DNA from: Fangia hongkongensis FSC776 = DSM 21703
GTDB lineage: Bacteria; Pseudomonadota; Gammaproteobacteria; Francisellales; Francisellaceae
Direction: 5' to 3'
Length of the DNA stretch: 64,000 bases
Assembly: GCF_000379445.1 (NCBI RefSeq)
Contig: NZ_KB902240.1
Span: forward strand, 186,001 to 250,000
Under the pieces are notes generated by a model. It ran no database searches. It saw only the letters and a list, made by a program, of their open reading frames with translations, and was not told the origin of the DNA. Within the stretch, counting starts at the first letter, position 1. The number at the start of each line of letters is the position of its first letter. Positions 41,301 to 48,070 of this stretch are shown piece by piece. The translations under genes and the position numbers were made by a program.

Positions 41301-41708
41301 TTAACAGAAACTTGGTATTTAACAGCTTTACCACAGGTTTTACAGCCATTTAGACTTAGCGAGAAAAGTCAAAACTTGTTTTTAGTTTATAACGAAAATC
41401 TATCTTGCTGTTATTTCACTGAGAAGGATAAATGGGGAGAGATATTAAGCGATATAAATAATAATCCAGTTAATCGGGAAAAAATCTTGGATATCTCTCA
41501 TGCTACACTTTCTGCTGAAGCGTTGCAAAATCTATGGTTAGTTCGTGATTATTCAAACTTGTTATCCCAATATATTGATGTCTCTGGAGCATCACTTGCA
41601 ACAAGAGCAGCAGTTTCGCTACGTTACGGTGAATTAAATATAGTTAAACGGGAAAACACAAAGTATGAATACAGTGACCAACTTGGATTAGTAGAAAAGA
41701 AAGCATGA
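38358..41708 (+). CDS. cas3: Cas2-Cas3 fusion, type I-F
   Basis: 1116-aa fusion specific to type I-F. Residues 1-95 form a Cas2 domain (MVIFVSECEKKALKRTRRVLDAFANRIG). An HD nuclease follows with H-D about residues 123-124 in SALLHDWGKASELF. The SF2 helicase has Walker A ASTGCGKTFANA (about 424-435), motif II DEID (about 581), motif III SSATIPP and motif VI QLAGRVLRH. A C-terminal accessory domain ends the protein. It is recruited by target-bound Csy complex to unwind and degrade DNA, and with Cas1 acquires spacers. No inactivating change is visible. Confidence 0.95.
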   Translation: MMVIFVSECEKKALKRTRRVLDAFANRIGNNTWQTVITQEGLLAVQTLLRKTASKNTAVSCHWIRSRSRSQFLWVVGNKSKFNTEGVVAVNSTKKNPFDTYIESDWQYLPLIKALVALSALLHDWGKASELFQKKLAPTSKNKYKADPLRHEWVSILLLKALIGNNDNSDKAWLSCLSDGDIPENELKENIINEKKPLSQLPPAAKLIAWLIVSHHRLPQTKEDYRGEASATIDSLLNRITKEWGYCNNQYKQEDNRNENDCLKFPEGLLTKSRKWLKQLKRWAKNLSDMLPLIDSAMQDGSYRVILHHARLCLMLGDHYYSSQDAAKNWQGEIELYANSDRKTNEYKQRLDEHLLGVAENALRTAHLLPAFEQEPPVVKNTHELKKPSPNGYKWQDKATEEIHQWKQQVDINKVGFFAVNMASTGCGKTFANAKIMHTLSLDGESLRYILALGLRTLTLQTGDEYRKRVKLTKKELAVLIGSKAIAELHANNSSFDEDKSEEELGSESKESLLDEYVDYECDLPTDGLTTVLTTNKAKQFLYAPVLTCTIDHIIAATETKRGGRYILPSLRLMSSDLVIDEIDDFTGSDLVAIGRLIHLAGMLGRKVMISSATIPPHLAQGYFNAYQEGWQLYCLTRSSAKPFIGCAWIDENNTKISSLTHSQNKGSLIDYLDTHNQFIKKRVLKLSKQIARRKAEIIACPLNNAENLKNSIENRETKEREYFAKIKEALMLKHQQHHSIDRVTNKKVSFGVVRMANITPCVALTRYLLQEQYPKNIQIKAMAYHSQQALLLRHEQEKHLDTVLTRKEQSNEQPQAFSNALIREHLDSCVAQNVIFILVATPVEEVGRDHDFDWAIVEPSSYRSIVQLAGRVLRHRLKEIDAPNIGIMQYNFKAFQANDKTDCKYFIQPGYENGINKALSTHDLERLVDKQMLMHSITAIPRIQIPPVPKEQQLAALEHYVTKNILAQFNAKGPNTLQGYLTETWYLTALPQVLQPFRLSEKSQNLFLVYNENLSCCYFTEKDKWGEILSDINNNPVNREKILDISHATLSAEALQNLWLVRDYSNLLSQYIDVSGASLATRAAVSLRYGELNIVKRENTKYEYSDQLGLVEKKA

Positions 41709-41718
41709 GCATAATGAG

Positions 41719-41793
41719 GAGGCAAGCTGCCTATACGGCAGTATTATCATTATATAAAATGACATTTTCTAAGCTGCTTGTTCAGCAGTTGAC
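41719..41793 (-). ncRNA. Degenerate mini-CRISPR encoding a putative crRNA-like regulator (CreR-like)
   Basis: Read on the minus strand: pseudo-repeat 1 (41793-41766) matches the array repeat at 23 of 28 positions. It keeps an exact CTTAGAAA handle and the Cas6f stem as CTGCT/AGCAG, a paired change from CTGCC/GGCAG. A 19-nt guide follows, ATGTCATTTTATATAATGA (41765-41747). Pseudo-repeat 2 (41746-41719) contains an uninterrupted 19-nt match, ACTGCCGTATAGGCAGCTT (41742-41724), which holds the whole hairpin. What has decayed is mainly the two ends of pseudo-repeat 2, outside the hairpin. A weak promoter (TTGTTA 41835-41830, TACATT 41810-41805, 19-bp gap) would start transcription just before pseudo-repeat 1. 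Processing by Cas6f would give a crRNA with a short guide. The guide matches the region upstream of csy1 (see 41901-41921). Structure is seen; expression and function are inferred from CreA/CreR-type crRNA-like regulators. Confidence 0.75.
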
Positions 41794-41816
41794 AGACTCA
41801 GTCTAATGTAAAAAAG

Positions 41817-41864
41817 ATGAGAAGAAAAGTAACAAATACGATGAGACAAAAAACTATTAGATAA
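41817..41864 (+). other. 15-codon frame ATG-AGA-AGA between mini-CRISPR and csy1
   Basis: A short frame begins ATG AGA AGA AAA and ends TAA; all four of its Arg codons are AGA. CreT-type RNA toxins linked to mini-CRISPRs have tandem minor Arg codons after the start. However, AGA is not visibly rare in this AT-rich genome, there is only a weak A-rich ribosome site, and the guide target lies downstream of it rather than in front. Recorded as a position of interest, not as a gene. Confidence 0.15.
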
Positions 41865-41900
41865 ACCTGAAACTTGCTTGTTTATCACATAAGAAATTAT

Positions 41901-41921
41901 TTATTATTTAAAATGACATGG
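41901..41921 (-). promoter_or_regulatory. Putative target site of the crRNA-like guide, with CC PAM, upstream of csy1
   Basis: The minus strand reads CC followed by ATGTCATTTTAAATAATAA (41919-41901). It matches the mini-CRISPR guide at 17 of 19 positions, including an unbroken 11-nt seed. The mismatches are at guide positions 12 and 18, where type I crRNA bases are flipped out and do not pair. 5'-CC is the type I-F PAM. The site is 63-81 bp upstream of the csy1 ATG and overlaps or abuts the likely promoter. Confidence 0.75.
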
Positions 41922-41950
41922 ATTTCAAATAATTATATTTGATATATACT
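41913..41950 (+). promoter_or_regulatory. Putative csy1-csy4 operon promoter
   Basis: Two readings are possible. ATGACA (41913-41918, 5 of 6 to the -35 consensus) with TATATT (41934-41939) at a 15-bp gap would lie inside the guide target. TTTCAA (41923-41928) with TATACT (41945-41950) at a 16-bp gap would begin 2 bp beyond the PAM. Either way a complex bound at 41901-41921 would block RNA polymerase. Confidence 0.45.
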
Positions 41951-41981
41951 CCTTTGTAAGAAATAAAAAGGGCTTATTTTT

Positions 41982-43235
41982 ATGAATAAAATAATTACAG
42001 CATTTTTTACGGAAAAAAAAGAGGCGTGGTTAAAGAAAAACCTCAAAGCTTCTATGACTGACAATGAAATGGCAGTGCTCAAATCAGAATGTGAGCATAC
42101 TTTTTCATTAAATGTGTGGCTGCCTAGTGCAGCAAAAAGAGCGGGACAAATATCTATAGCAACACACCCATGTACTTTTAGTCACCCAAGTGCCAGAAAA
42201 AACAAAAATGGCTATGTCACTTCAATAATAGCAAATATAGAACAAGCAAATGATGGATTTTTGAAAACAGGTAATGTGTCTGTTATGAGTGATGCTTTGG
42301 GGAATGCTGCAGCATTAGATGTATATAAGTTTCTTTCGCTTGTTATGGAAGATGGGAGAAGCCTTCTGAGTCATATCCAACAAGACTCTAAACTTGCAAA
42401 GGAGTTGCTAAATCTCGATGCTGCAAATTATGAAGAACTGAAAAGTGGTTTCTTAACCATGATAGCAAGCTCGACAGAAAATATAACCAGTTCAAAAATA
42501 AAGCAAGTCTATTTCCCTGTTGGTGATGACTATCACCAACTATCTTTATTAACCAACTCAGGAATAGTATATGAGCTTAGAAATCGCCTTGATTCTTTGC
42601 GGTTTTCAGATAGTGTAAAAGAGCTGCGAGCTAAAAAGTATAATAATGAATATAGCGAACAAGGTTATAGCGAAATTTATAATTTAACAACAATAGGTTA
42701 TGGTGGAACTAAACCGCAAAACATAAGTGTGTTAAATAATCAACATGGTGGTAAGGCACACTTGTTATTATCTGTGCCCCCAAGCATAGAAAAACGTAAT
42801 ACTTATTTCCCAAAGCGTGACTTTTTTATTGAATCCATGCAAAAAGCTCACTATATCGGGACATTCAAAGCATTACATAAAATTTTTCAATTAGATTATA
42901 ACAATATCAAAATTCGAAATGCTCGAGACTATCATTTACAAGAGCTGATGAACATGATAGTTGAGAATATGTGGGCAGTGCGTTTAGTTTCAGTCGCTCA
43001 ATATCACGAAGAAACCTCAACCTTGGAAAAATGGCAACTTATTTGGTTACATGAGAACTTTGAAAAAGAACGAGAGGACTCAGAACAGTGGTTAGAACAG
43101 CTAGTTAAAAACATTTCTCATTGGATTTCTCAAACCTACGAAAAAATAATGGAAAAACAAGCAATAAAACTAGGTGAGGCTGAATATAAGCACATATCAA
43201 ATATTGTGGAACAAAATAAGGAGGCATTACGATGA
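41982..43235 (+). CDS. csy1: Csy1 (Cas8f), large subunit of the type I-F complex
   Basis: Subunit at the 5'-handle end of the Csy surveillance complex that, with Cas5f, recognises the CC PAM. 417 aa. Recognisable I-F blocks: the N-terminal LKKNLKASMTDNEMAVLKSECEHTF (in part), WLPSAAKRAGQISIATHPCTFSHPSARKN (in part: AAKRAGQISIATHPCTFSHP), and YGGTKPQNISVLNNQHGGKAHLLLS (in part: GGTKPQNISVLNNQ), which is diagnostic for Csy1. It is preceded by a 273-bp gap holding the mini-CRISPR and its target. It is the first gene of csy1-csy2-csy3-cas6f and overlaps csy2 by 4 bp. Confidence 0.93.
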   Translation: MNKIITAFFTEKKEAWLKKNLKASMTDNEMAVLKSECEHTFSLNVWLPSAAKRAGQISIATHPCTFSHPSARKNKNGYVTSIIANIEQANDGFLKTGNVSVMSDALGNAAALDVYKFLSLVMEDGRSLLSHIQQDSKLAKELLNLDAANYEELKSGFLTMIASSTENITSSKIKQVYFPVGDDYHQLSLLTNSGIVYELRNRLDSLRFSDSVKELRAKKYNNEYSEQGYSEIYNLTTIGYGGTKPQNISVLNNQHGGKAHLLLSVPPSIEKRNTYFPKRDFFIESMQKAHYIGTFKALHKIFQLDYNNIKIRNARDYHLQELMNMIVENMWAVRLVSVAQYHEETSTLEKWQLIWLHENFEKEREDSEQWLEQLVKNISHWISQTYEKIMEKQAIKLGEAEYKHISNIVEQNKEALR

Positions 43236-44158
43236 GCGAAATAAAAAAGTTACTGTTGTTGCCACATATCAACATCCAAAATGCTAATGCACTCTCTAGT
43301 CCTTTAACAATTGGTTTTCCTGCTATAACTGCCTGGCTCGGTGCAGTGCATGCCTTACAACGTAAACTTAATGCTTTAGGTTATGAAGACTTGAAGTTCA
43401 TTGCAACAGGTATAGTCAGCCATCGTTGTGATATACAAACATATAAAAATGAAGGTGATTATGTTCATTCTATTATTGGCACGGCTAATCCACTAGATAA
43501 ATCAGGTGCTCGTAGTGCATTTATTGAGGAAGCACGCTGTCACTTAGATGTATCTCTTTTAATTGAATATAATGGAATTACAAAAGATGATGAAAACGAA
43601 TTAATAGAAAAAATAAAACATATACTACATGCCAAGATGAAATTAGCAGGGGGCGATATTCTCTCTTTTAAGCCCCCTGCCTTTTTCAAAGTAGAAACAG
43701 GAAATGGTAAGGATATGCATACACTGAGGCGTAAACTTATGCCCGGCTATGCATTAATTGAGCGTCGTGATTTAATGGTCGCAGCAATGGAAAACGGTCA
43801 AGATGCCATTGACGGGTTGTTGGAGTATTTATGTATTCATCACACTTGTGAGTATGATGATAAGGATAAGGTTATCTGGTCAAGTGCGCGTAAAGCCAAA
43901 GGCTGGATTGTGCCTATTGCTATTGGTTTTCATGGCATTTCTGCGTTAGGCACAGCTAAAAATCAGCGAGATCCTGATACGCCACACAGGTTTGCTGAGA
44001 GTGTTGTGACATTAGGCGAATATAAAATGCCCCATCGAATAGAGTCAATAAATGAGATTATGTGGCACTACAAGACAACTGAACAAGACAACTTATATCT
44101 ATGTACTCAGTCCAAAAGCCAACCAGAATTAGATGAATTGTTTGATTTGTTTAATTAA
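43232..44158 (+). CDS. csy2: Csy2 (Cas5f)
   Basis: RAMP-fold subunit that pairs with Csy1 and caps the crRNA 5' handle. 308 aa. Characteristic blocks: LLLLPHINIQNANALSSPLTIGFPAITAWLGAVHALQR (seen in part as INIQNANALSSPLTIGFPA) and GYALIERRDLM. The C-terminal AIGFHGISALGTAKNQRDPDTPHRFAESVVTLGEY (in part: QRDPDTPHRFAESVV) is also typical. GGAG precedes the ATG inside the csy1 end, with a 4-bp overlap, so translation is coupled. Confidence 0.94.
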   Translation: MSEIKKLLLLPHINIQNANALSSPLTIGFPAITAWLGAVHALQRKLNALGYEDLKFIATGIVSHRCDIQTYKNEGDYVHSIIGTANPLDKSGARSAFIEEARCHLDVSLLIEYNGITKDDENELIEKIKHILHAKMKLAGGDILSFKPPAFFKVETGNGKDMHTLRRKLMPGYALIERRDLMVAAMENGQDAIDGLLEYLCIHHTCEYDDKDKVIWSSARKAKGWIVPIAIGFHGISALGTAKNQRDPDTPHRFAESVVTLGEYKMPHRIESINEIMWHYKTTEQDNLYLCTQSKSQPELDELFDLFN

Positions 44159-44185
44159 AGATAATTAATAAGAGGAAGCAAAAAT

Positions 44186-45217
44186 ATGGCAAAAAATAAT
44201 AATACTGTATCTGTTCTAGCGTTTGAGAAAAAATTAGTCCCATCCGATGGCTATATGTATGGTACTAATTGGCATGATAGATCAAAACAAGTGCCATTGA
44301 AGTTAACGGAAAAATCTGTGCGTGGAACCATCTCGAATCGTTTAAAACCCGCAATTAAAAATGACCCAGTTAAACTCAATGCAGAGGTAGAAAAGGCAAA
44401 CTTACAAACGGTCGATACCTGTGCGCTTTCTCCTGAACATGATACGTTGCAACTGCGTTTTACGTTAAAAATTCTTGGTGGGCTTCAGGAGCCATCAGCC
44501 TGTAATAATGTAGAGTTTAAGCAAAGCTATGCTAAAGCGGTGAGTGATTATATTGAAAGAGAGGCTTTTACTGAACTCGGTAAACGTTATGCACAAAACC
44601 TTGCCAATGCTCGTTTTTTGTGGAGAAACCGTGTTGGTGCTGAAAATATTGAGGTACAAATCCATATTTTAAATAACAATATTGATCAAAAATGGACGTT
44701 TGATGCAACCAAATTTAGTACACGTAACTTTGATTGTAATGATGACAATGTGATTGCTTTGGGTAAATACATAGCCAAGGCGTTGGCAAGTAAAGATGAT
44801 TTTCTAATGCTTAAGATAAATTGTTTTGTGAAAGTTGGCAGCGGGCAAGAGGTATATCCTAGTGAAGAATTAGTGTTAGATAAAGGAAACAGTAAAACTA
44901 AGAAAAGCAAGATACTATACTCAGTCAATGGAATTGCAGGCATGCATTCACAAAAAATAGGTAATGCACTAAGAAGTATTGATACATGGTACGCCGAGTT
45001 TCATGACCCTGAGAAGACGGCAGGTGTGATTGCTATCGAGCCTTATGGCGCAGTAACTAATTTGGGCAAAGCCTACCGAACACCTAAAGAAAAACAAGAC
45101 TTTTATACTTTTTTTGATCAATGGGCTAGAGGTACTAACCTTAAGCGCATTGAGGATGAGCACTATGTTATGGCTGTACTTGTTCGTGGCGGTGTTTTTG
45201 GTGAGAGCGATAAGTAA
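44186..45217 (+). CDS. csy3: Csy3 (Cas7f), backbone subunit
   Basis: Forms the helical backbone of the Csy complex along the crRNA spacer; each copy holds six nucleotides and flips one out, and copy number scales with spacer length. 343 aa. Family blocks: LAFEKKLVPSDGYMYGTNW, PLKLTEKSVRGTISNR, LSPEHDTLQLRFTLKILGG (in part), NARFLWRNRVGAENIEV, EPYGAVTNLGKAYR and the C-terminal VLVRGGVFGESDK. AGAGGAAG lies upstream of the ATG. This protein would also coat the 19-nt guide of the mini-CRISPR RNA, in a shorter complex. Confidence 0.95.
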   Translation: MAKNNNTVSVLAFEKKLVPSDGYMYGTNWHDRSKQVPLKLTEKSVRGTISNRLKPAIKNDPVKLNAEVEKANLQTVDTCALSPEHDTLQLRFTLKILGGLQEPSACNNVEFKQSYAKAVSDYIEREAFTELGKRYAQNLANARFLWRNRVGAENIEVQIHILNNNIDQKWTFDATKFSTRNFDCNDDNVIALGKYIAKALASKDDFLMLKINCFVKVGSGQEVYPSEELVLDKGNSKTKKSKILYSVNGIAGMHSQKIGNALRSIDTWYAEFHDPEKTAGVIAIEPYGAVTNLGKAYRTPKEKQDFYTFFDQWARGTNLKRIEDEHYVMAVLVRGGVFGESDK

Positions 45218-45225
45218 GGTAAGAT

Positions 45226-45819
45226 ATGAAATATTATATTGATATAACAATACTGCCAGATGCAGAGGCAAGTTTAGATTTTCTTTGGCGCAAAATATTT
45301 CAACAAATTCATTTAGCGCTGGTTGAAAATAAAAACAAGGATAACAGCTCATCCATTGCTATTAGCTTCCCACTCTACTGTAAGGCTACGTTTCCATTGG
45401 GAAATAAACTAAGGCTATTTGCACTATCAGAGAGCCCATTGAAAACAGCAAACATTGATTATTGGCTGAAGAGATTAAAAGACTACTGTCATATCACATC
45501 AGTTAAAGCTGTTCCTATTCAACATACATTTGCTTGCTTTAGTAGGAAACAGGTGAAATCCATAGAAAATAAAGCTAGACGACGAGCTAAAAAATTGAAC
45601 GTTGACTATAAAGAAGCTCTTAAGTTTTTTAAGCATAAAGAATCAGAATTATCATGTACACTCCCTTTCATTCAAGCAGTCAGCCAGTCTACATCTACCC
45701 CGCAAAAGCACCAAAACACTTTTCCTTTATTTATTGAAAAAAAAGAAAGTGATGTAGTAATAAATGGATCATATGATTGCTATGGTCTAAGCAAAACTGC
45801 AACGGTCCCAATATTTTAA
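45226..45819 (+). CDS. cas6f: Cas6f (Csy4) crRNA endoribonuclease
   Basis: Cuts pre-crRNA at the base of each repeat hairpin, leaving an 8-nt 5' handle, and stays bound to the 3' hairpin. 197 aa. The catalytic His is exactly at residue 29 (FQQIHLAL), as in the Pseudomonas enzyme. An Arg-rich helix, VKSIENKARRRAKKLNVD, reads the hairpin major groove, and LPFIQAVSQSTST supplies the Ser/Thr region. It ends 131 bp before the array. A weak stem-loop AACCTT/AAGGTT (45818-45838) overlaps its stop. Confidence 0.94.
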   Translation: MKYYIDITILPDAEASLDFLWRKIFQQIHLALVENKNKDNSSSIAISFPLYCKATFPLGNKLRLFALSESPLKTANIDYWLKRLKDYCHITSVKAVPIQHTFACFSRKQVKSIENKARRRAKKLNVDYKEALKFFKHKESELSCTLPFIQAVSQSTSTPQKHQNTFPLFIEKKESDVVINGSYDCYGLSKTATVPIF

Positions 45820-45915
45820 CCTTTATTTTTGGAAGGTTGAATCAGCTCTTTAAAAATCAAGCATCTAGAGTTTAAGTAAAATTATTGGTGTTTTTATACA
45901 AATCGCCCTTAAACG

Positions 45916-45944
45916 CTGACTATTACTGTATTTATGGGTATAAT
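45916..45944 (+). promoter_or_regulatory. Putative pre-crRNA promoter in the CRISPR leader
   Basis: CTGACT (45916-45921, 4 of 6) and a perfect TATAAT (45939-45944) are 17 bp apart. The predicted transcription start falls at or next to the first base of repeat 1 (45951). The leader, 45820-45950, is AT-rich and lies between cas6f and the array. Confidence 0.65.
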
Positions 45945-45950
45945 TTTACT

Positions 45951-47899
45951 GTTCACTGCCGCACAGGCAGCTTAGAAACTTCATACGTAAAATAATCTCT
46001 AAGATCATCTGTTCACTGCCGCACAGGCAGCTTAGAAAGTCAATGATACCCTTGCAGTAGGTTGTCAACAGTTCACTGCCGCACAGGCAGCTTAGAAAGT
46101 CTGAAAAAGGGAAGTTAGCTACAATTACGTGTTCACTGCCGCACAGGCAGCTTAGAAACTTAACAATTAAATCCATCAACGAGGCGTTGAGTTCACTGCC
46201 GCACAGGCAGCTTAGAAAGCATCACTTAAGATACACTTTAAAAAGCCCCCGTTCACTGCCGCACAGGCAGCTTAGAAACACCGAGGGCTGACTTTATCTA
46301 ATGGGAATTTGTTCACTGCCGCACAGGCAGCTTAGAAATTATTGTTAAAGGGCTCAGCCAGTATCTCTTAGTTCACTGCCGCACAGGCAGCTTAGAAATC
46401 ATGATCTTCTTATTAACGTTGATTATATTGGTTCACTGCCGCACAGGCAGCTTAGAAAAATCTGAGTAAGGAGATAGACATGAGATTCAAGTTCACTGCC
46501 GCACAGGCAGCTTAGAAACAAAGGACGGGGGATTGTCAGACGTGGTGGAAGTTCACTGCCGCACAGGCAGCTTAGAAATAGTCAAGAAGAAGCTATTGCG
46601 TAATTGATTAGTTCACTGCCGCACAGGCAGCTTAGAAAATTGTATGTAAAGTTATCTTTAATTAAATCGTGTTCACTGCCGCACAGGCAGCTTAGAAAAT
46701 ATACTTCTTTAGCTGCGTCAAGATATGATCGTTCACTGCCGCACAGGCAGCTTAGAAAAGATTCTTGGTTATACGGAACTATACTTATATGTTCACTGCC
46801 GCACAGGCAGCTTAGAAAATTATATACATAGATACCACTGTGTCAACAAAGTTCACTGCCGCACAGGCAGCTTAGAAATACCAGTTGAAGTATCTCCGGT
46901 ATGTCCTCCAGTTCACTGCCGCACAGGCAGCTTAGAAAAGCTTATTGCGCTTAGGCATAATGACGGTTTCGTTCACTGCCGCACAGGCAGCTTAGAAAAT
47001 ATCAGCAGCAATTAGCAGCTTAATAGCGTAGTTCACTGCCGCACAGGCAGCTTAGAAAACTCATTTTTATCTAGATCTGCTAAAGCTCTTGTTCACTGCC
47101 GCACAGGCAGCTTAGAAATCAATTAAAAAGTCAATATCCTGCTCACCATCGTTCACTGCCGCACAGGCAGCTTAGAAATCAAAGACATTAGTTGAAGCCC
47201 AGTTGCTACCGTTCACTGCCGCACAGGCAGCTTAGAAATCTATCTTTTCATGAGACTTCTTTGCGATTTTGTTCACTGCCGCACAGGCAGCTTAGAAATC
47301 ATCATAGGATCGAGTAACCGTTTGATTGGCTGTTCACTGCCGCACAGGCAGCTTAGAAATTCACCCACATCTTCTTTTTCGCCCACCCAGTGTTCACTGC
47401 CGTATAGGCAGCTTAGAAATTTAAAAGACATCAAGGCTCCGCAAGGATTGCGTTCACTGCCGTATAGGCAGCTTAGAAACAACTGACATAGCCCTCTACC
47501 TCTGGCGCAAAGTTCACTGCCGTATAGGCAGCTTAGAAATCTTCTTTGTACTTTTCGCTGTGTTTTCTCTAGTTCACTGCCGTATAGGCAGCTTAGAAAT
47601 CGCCATCATGATATTTGACGTTGAGTGATTCGTTCACTGCCGTATAGGCAGCTTAGAAAATGCCCTTTAAGCTTGTGGTCATATTAAGATAGTTCACTGC
47701 CGTATAGGCAGCTTAGAAATAAAGTAGGAAGGCCATCAGCAGCATTATAAAGTTCACTGCCGTATAGGCAGCTTAGAAATCGATAAAGAAATCAGGCGAG
47801 CTAAAAGTGCCGTTCACTGCCGTATAGGCAGCTTAGAAATGCAATTAATACAGGGGTATTGACTGGAAAGAGTTCACTGCCGCACAGACAGCTTAGAAA
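45951..47899 (+). CRISPR. Type I-F CRISPR array, 33 repeats and 32 spacers
   Basis: 28-bp repeats with stem CTGCC/GGCAG around a 5-nt loop and 3' handle CTTAGAAA. Spacers are 32 bp except the 23rd (47299-47331), which is 33 bp. Repeats 1-24 (45951-47359) have loop GCACA. Repeats 25-32 (47392-47839) have GTATA. The last (47872-47899) has GCACA plus a G-to-A change that breaks one stem pair. Repeat polarity, adjacency to cas6f, the leader promoter and terminal-repeat decay all give transcription on the plus strand. I did not recognise any spacer source; spacer 9 (46459-46490) contains an AGGAG-then-ATG arrangement, as at a phage gene start. Confidence 0.98.
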
Positions 47900-47930
47900 G
47901 GTTGTAGAAATCATATAATATTCATGAGTT

Positions 47931-48068
47931 TTTCACCACCGCATAGAGTGAAAACGACTAATGCATTGCGCTAAAGCAATGCGCGTTTGAGGGCCATTTG
48001 TTATGGATTTTCAAATTGAGTGCTTCCCCTTTAAGGCATGGATAACCGAAAAGGGAAAGGCTTAGAAA
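47931..48068 (+). other. Decayed array end and hairpin after the CRISPR
   Basis: At 47931-47958, about one spacer length after the last repeat, TTCAC, CC, G and ATAG of a repeat survive (15 of 28). A hairpin GCATTGC/GCAATGC (47963-47982, 6-nt loop) follows and may end the pre-crRNA, though it has no long T-tract. GGCTTAGAAA at 48059-48068 repeats the repeat's 3' end and may be another remnant. Confidence 0.4.
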
Positions 48069-48070
48069 TA

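Noticed and set aside
37402-45819. CRISPR-associated transposon (type I-F3) or decayed system
   Set aside because: cas1, cas2-3 with HD and helicase motifs, and separate csy1 and csy2 are all intact, and no tniQ/tnsABC genes are present; this is a standard I-F1 set.
45946-47486. Open frames of 69-96 codons inside the CRISPR array on both strands
   Set aside because: They are translations of the 28-bp repeats and spacers (recurring VHCRTGSLE, SLPHRQLRK and FLSCLCGSE) and have no ribosome sites.
45951-47899. Array spacers targeting genes within this window
   Set aside because: None was noticed by eye, but I could not run a search; a 32-mer search of both strands with up to 5 mismatches would decide.
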